Source: Candidatus Dadabacteria bacterium
GTDB lineage: Bacteria; Desulfobacterota_D; UBA1144; Nemesobacterales; Nemesobacteraceae
Reading direction: 5' to 3'
Assembly (NCBI GenBank): GCA_951812735.1
Contig: OX638332.1
Span: 206,508 to 270,507, forward strand
Length of the DNA stretch: 64,000 nucleotides
Below, piece by piece: positions 61,548 to 64,000 of the stretch. Under the pieces are notes generated by a model. The model ran no database searches. It was given only the letters and a program-made list of their open reading frames with translations, and was not told where the DNA came from. The translations under genes and the position numbers were made by a program. The first letter of the stretch is position 1. Each line of letters starts with the position of its first letter.

Positions 61548-62450
61548 TCAGACGAATCTTCTGTCAAGCCATCTCACTATGATGTCGCCCATTTCCTCTT
61601 CCTTTCCATCGAGATTGTGACCGGTGTTAAGATAGTAGGCGGAGACATCATCGTTTCCGTTATCTATGGCTATCTGTGCTAGGTTGTGGGTTTCATCGGG
61701 CTTTACGAACGCGTCGTTCCAGCCCTGTATAAGAAGAATCGGCAGTTTTATGTTCTCTATCTGCTTATAGCTCTTTACGGCCATTGCCTCAGGGCCGGCG
61801 AGAAACCACCATGTCTTGTAAGTGTATATCTCCGTGTGCTCCGGGCGGTAGGAGTTTCCCCTTGCCTTGGAAATAAGGATTGTTCTATCCTGTTCCGAAT
61901 CATGCGGGCTATCGCCTAGTATCGTCTTCGCCTCTTCATAAACCTCATCGTAAGAAGGTTGACTTCCCCACTTGTTCCACCTTCTCTTTATTGAGTCAGG
62001 AATCGAATATGGAGTTGCAAGGGCGATTACACCCTTTACCAGGTCCAGCTCATCAGAATCTGGCTGGCGGCTTTTCACCGAAAGATATCTGAGAACCACC
62101 CCACCCCCCAGACTGTAGCCCGAAACTATGATTTTCTCATAACCGATCTCCCCCAGGTATTTCACTACACCGTCTATCTGTGGAATGGTGTCGTCCACTA
62201 TTCCAAAACCGAAGAAGAGCCCGAAATTGGCCATTCTGGTATTTATCGAGATAGACGAATAGCCGGCCTTGGCCAGCATCGGTGGCAAAAACCTCTGGCT
62301 TCCGTCAAGAAAGTTCCCCAGAAATCCGTGAACATGAATTATTATGGTCTTTCTCTTGTCAGAATCGTTGTTAAGCGCTCTGTAGTATAGGGCGTTAACT
62401 CTTCCTTTTCCTACGGGTACGGAAATCAGTTCCTGTTCTACGTATTTCAT
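61548..62450 (-). CDS. Alpha/beta hydrolase, tandem copy 2
   Basis: 300 residues. The nucleophile elbow is GYSLGGG near 116, with the acid in QGWNDAFVKPDE near 237 and the base in NTGHNLDGKE near 278. A cap region between carries the TWWFLAGPEAMAVKSYKQ block shared with copy 1. Cytosolic by sequence. The two are probably one transcript and arose by duplication. Substrate unknown; ester, peptide or acyl hydrolases are all possible. Confidence 0.85.
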   Translation of the reverse strand: MKYVEQELISVPVGKGRVNALYYRALNNDSDKRKTIIIHVHGFLGNFLDGSQRFLPPMLAKAGYSSISINTRMANFGLFFGFGIVDDTIPQIDGVVKYLGEIGYEKIIVSGYSLGGGVVLRYLSVKSRQPDSDELDLVKGVIALATPYSIPDSIKRRWNKWGSQPSYDEVYEEAKTILGDSPHDSEQDRTILISKARGNSYRPEHTEIYTYKTWWFLAGPEAMAVKSYKQIENIKLPILLIQGWNDAFVKPDETHNLAQIAIDNGNDDVSAYYLNTGHNLDGKEEEMGDIIVRWLDRRFV

Positions 62451-62537
62451 TGTCAGACGCGGGGGTTTTTAAAAAACACAGATATTATAAAGATCAATCG
62501 GGCAAGTCAATAGGCATTTGTCTTTGGAGTGGCAAAT

Positions 62538-62774
62538 TCAATGATCCGTAAACTGCATTGTGACTGAATCAGGGTTTTCCATCAGAAAGTCCGCTTTTTT
62601 CTTTGCTTCCATCCAGTCAGACACTTCCCCGATTTTTACAAGCGTGTCCTCCTTTGTGGCTTTCAGAAAAAGATCTCCTGTTTTCTTGTCCCAGAAAATC
62701 TGCCAGTTATCACCCCGAAAACCTCTTAGCCACCCGAAGGGGAAAAATCCGGAATAGTCAGCACTGGATTTCAT
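62538..62774 (-). CDS. Small protein of unknown function downstream of nth
   Basis: 78 residues from the ATG at 62774, with GCAGGAGAAA ten bases upstream. The frame extends 72 codons further upstream, but that part lies in the nth coding region. The chosen start gives a compact SGFFPFGWLRGFRGDNWQIF, a FLKATKEDTLVKIGEVSDWMEAKKKA helix-like end. Family not recognised. It follows nth by 52 bases on the same strand. Confidence 0.6.
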   Translation of the reverse strand: MKSSADYSGFFPFGWLRGFRGDNWQIFWDKKTGDLFLKATKEDTLVKIGEVSDWMEAKKKADFLMENPDSVTMQFTDH

Positions 62775-62826
62775 CAGTTGTTTCTCCTGCAGAAGTGTTT
62801 TCTGAAAAATCTTTTCATTATGATCA

Positions 62827-63477
62827 TCATGACACGTAAAGCTGTTTGAAATACAAGCATATACCAGATATGCCGCACTCTGAGCAAAGCGGCTTTCTGG
62901 CCTTGCAGATAGTTCTTCCATGGTCACCGAGGGAGTTTGAAAAAAATGTCCAGTCTTTTTCCGGAATACACTCCCTAAGATCAAATTCAATTTTAACGGG
63001 GTCGGAATTGCACGTAAGACCGATACGGCGGCTTAACCTCATTATATGGGTATCAACTATGATTCCGGGTTTCCTGAAATAATTCCCGATTATAACATTT
63101 GCCGTTTTTCTTCCAACCCCCGGAAGCCTGACCAGGTCTTCCATTTCGCATGGGACTTTCCCAGCATGCGTTTGTACTATCTGCCTTGAGCAGTTTATTA
63201 TCGCTTTTGCCTTGTTTTTGTAAAAACCCGTTGATCTTATGTCGTTTTGCAGTTCTTCTTCGGACGCCTGCGAAAAAGCATCTAGATCCGGATATTTCCG
63301 GAAAAGTCCCGGGGTTACCATGTTTACTCGTTTATCCGTGCACTGAGCGGAAAGAATAGATCCAACCAGAAGCTCTCCCGCGTTTTTAAAAACAAGGTGA
63401 CATTTCGCGTCGGGATAGTTTTTTTTAAGGAATCGAAGCACTTTCCGTGCCTTCTCTTTTAAATCCCGGATACTCAT
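62827..63477 (-). CDS. nth: Endonuclease III (base-excision DNA glycosylase/AP lyase)
   Basis: Removes oxidised pyrimidines from DNA. 216 residues. The helix-hairpin-helix LVRLPGVGRKTANVI carries the catalytic Lys124, Asp142 is in VDTHIMRLSRRIGL, and the 4Fe-4S ligands follow C-x6-C-x2-C-x5-C (Cys191, 198, 201, 207), all present. Length and cluster are standard. The gene stands alone except for the small downstream gene. Confidence 0.96.
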   Translation of the reverse strand: MSIRDLKEKARKVLRFLKKNYPDAKCHLVFKNAGELLVGSILSAQCTDKRVNMVTPGLFRKYPDLDAFSQASEEELQNDIRSTGFYKNKAKAIINCSRQIVQTHAGKVPCEMEDLVRLPGVGRKTANVIIGNYFRKPGIIVDTHIMRLSRRIGLTCNSDPVKIEFDLRECIPEKDWTFFSNSLGDHGRTICKARKPLCSECGISGICLYFKQLYVS

Positions 63478-63556
63478 TTCGAACAGCGAAAATATATACG
63501 CGAAACTTCGCAGGGAAGATTAAAGGTGCTCTCCTCAGCACTTTCTCAAAGACATA

Positions 63557-63590
63557 AGAAAAGGGGACTTGAGCTTCTCAGGTCCCCCTT
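63557..63590 (-). terminator. Rho-independent terminator of the ferredoxin gene
   Basis: Reading on the minus strand, a GGGGGACCTGAG/CTCAAGTCCCC stem-loop with a short AAG loop is followed by TTTTCTT. It lies 29 bases beyond the ferredoxin stop. Confidence 0.75.
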
Positions 63591-63618
63591 TGGTTTCTTA
63601 ACTCTTTTTTGCTGAAGC

Positions 63619-63885
63619 TCATTCACTTCTGGCCGGTTCAAGGCCTTCTTTGCCCTCAAAAAAGTCTGTGTTTATATCAATAAACTTCTGCCATTTTTCG
63701 GGCAATTCGTCTTCGTGAAATATGGCATCCACCGGACAGGGGTCAACGCACGCTCCGCAGTCTATACATTCATCGGGATGGATAATCAGCTGATCATCCC
63801 CCTCATATATGCAATCAACCGGACACGCTTCGACACAAGCTTTGTCCTTCACTCCGATACATGGCTCGGCAATTATGTATGCCAT
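63619..63885 (-). CDS. fdxA: 7Fe ferredoxin (3Fe-4S plus 4Fe-4S)
   Basis: 88 residues. Cys9, Cys17 and Cys50 fit a 3Fe-4S site (CIGVKDKACVEACP), while Cys21, Cys40, Cys43 and Cys46 (CIDCGACVDPCP) fit the 4Fe-4S site. Cys25 is an extra. This is the FdxA/7Fe ferredoxin type with a C-terminal helical tail. GGAGG precedes the ATG. It is isolated, so the redox partner is unknown. The last 115 bases of the window, upstream of it, hold no gene I can identify. Confidence 0.95.
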   Translation of the reverse strand: MAYIIAEPCIGVKDKACVEACPVDCIYEGDDQLIIHPDECIDCGACVDPCPVDAIFHEDELPEKWQKFIDINTDFFEGKEGLEPARSE

Positions 63886-64000
63886 CTTTCAAACCTCCGA
63901 CTTGGCGCGTTGCCTCTCTATAAACTTATTCTTTTATACTAACTAAAGCTTCTCCAAATAAAAGACTCTTGAGAAGAAGCTGCTTTACTCTTCAGGTGGT

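Overview
The window is a compact, gene-dense chromosomal segment from a free-living Gram-negative bacterium. It is roughly half G+C and shows no insertion sequences, prophage genes or CRISPR arrays. The block acpS-pdxJ-glmM-cdaR-cdaA-folP-ftsH is the arrangement typical of Deltaproteobacteria-like lineages. Together with DUF1844, an FmdB-type zinc ribbon, LUD-type lactate genes, a TonB receptor and a YbbR/CdaA pair, it suggests a deltaproteobacterial or Candidatus Dadabacteria-like organism. That placement is inference from gene order, not from a marker tree.

Layout. 1-8.3 kb, minus strand: lipid, cofactor and cell-wall precursor genes, c-di-AMP synthesis, folate synthesis, FtsH and cysteine synthase. 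8.4-11 kb, plus: a class A penicillin-binding protein. 11-17.6 kb, minus: purU, an atypical SDR with an FmdB protein, then a four-gene run fic-lutA-lutB-lutC in which every junction is an ATGA overlap. The run is preceded by seven 21-bp repeats. 17.9-24.3 kb: HIT protein, ileS, a K+ channel, a DUF547 protein and transaldolase. 24.2-30.7 kb, minus: tlyA, ispA, xseB, a Na+/H+ antiporter, initiator tRNA, hemC and hemA. 30.7-34 kb, minus: a lone nuoM followed by two overlapping 6-pyruvoyl-tetrahydropterin synthase (PTPS) paralogues and an SDR. 34-41 kb: an LLM oxidoreductase with a radical SAM protein, hflX, a nitroreductase and a thiolase. 41-52.6 kb: clpB, a TonB receptor, proS, ispG, a SufT-like/Mrp pair, a CbpA-type DnaJ and DUF1844. 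52.6-64 kb: an overlapping operon MFS-trmI-rsmG-mtnP-pfkB, tRNA-Lys and tRNA-Glu behind a consensus promoter and flanked by twin MFS genes, then pckA, tandem alpha/beta hydrolases, nth and a 7Fe ferredoxin.

Most of the window is housekeeping. Three places stand out. (1) The two PTPS paralogues have complementary losses: one keeps the catalytic Cys but lacks the Asp-His pair, the other keeps Asp-His but lacks the Cys. In this family the triad is formed between subunits, so an obligate heteromer is predicted. It is followed by an SDR that could be the next enzyme in a biopterin-type pathway. (2) A helix-turn-helix/Fic protein with a degenerate Fic motif is the first cistron of a lactate-utilisation operon, behind a helically phased repeat array, and may be its regulator. 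(3) A 38-residue single-span membrane protein lies unannotated between two minus-strand genes.

Limits: everything is from reading the sequence. Start codons were chosen from Shine-Dalgarno sites, overlaps and family lengths, and several remain ambiguous. Promoters and hairpins are by eye only.
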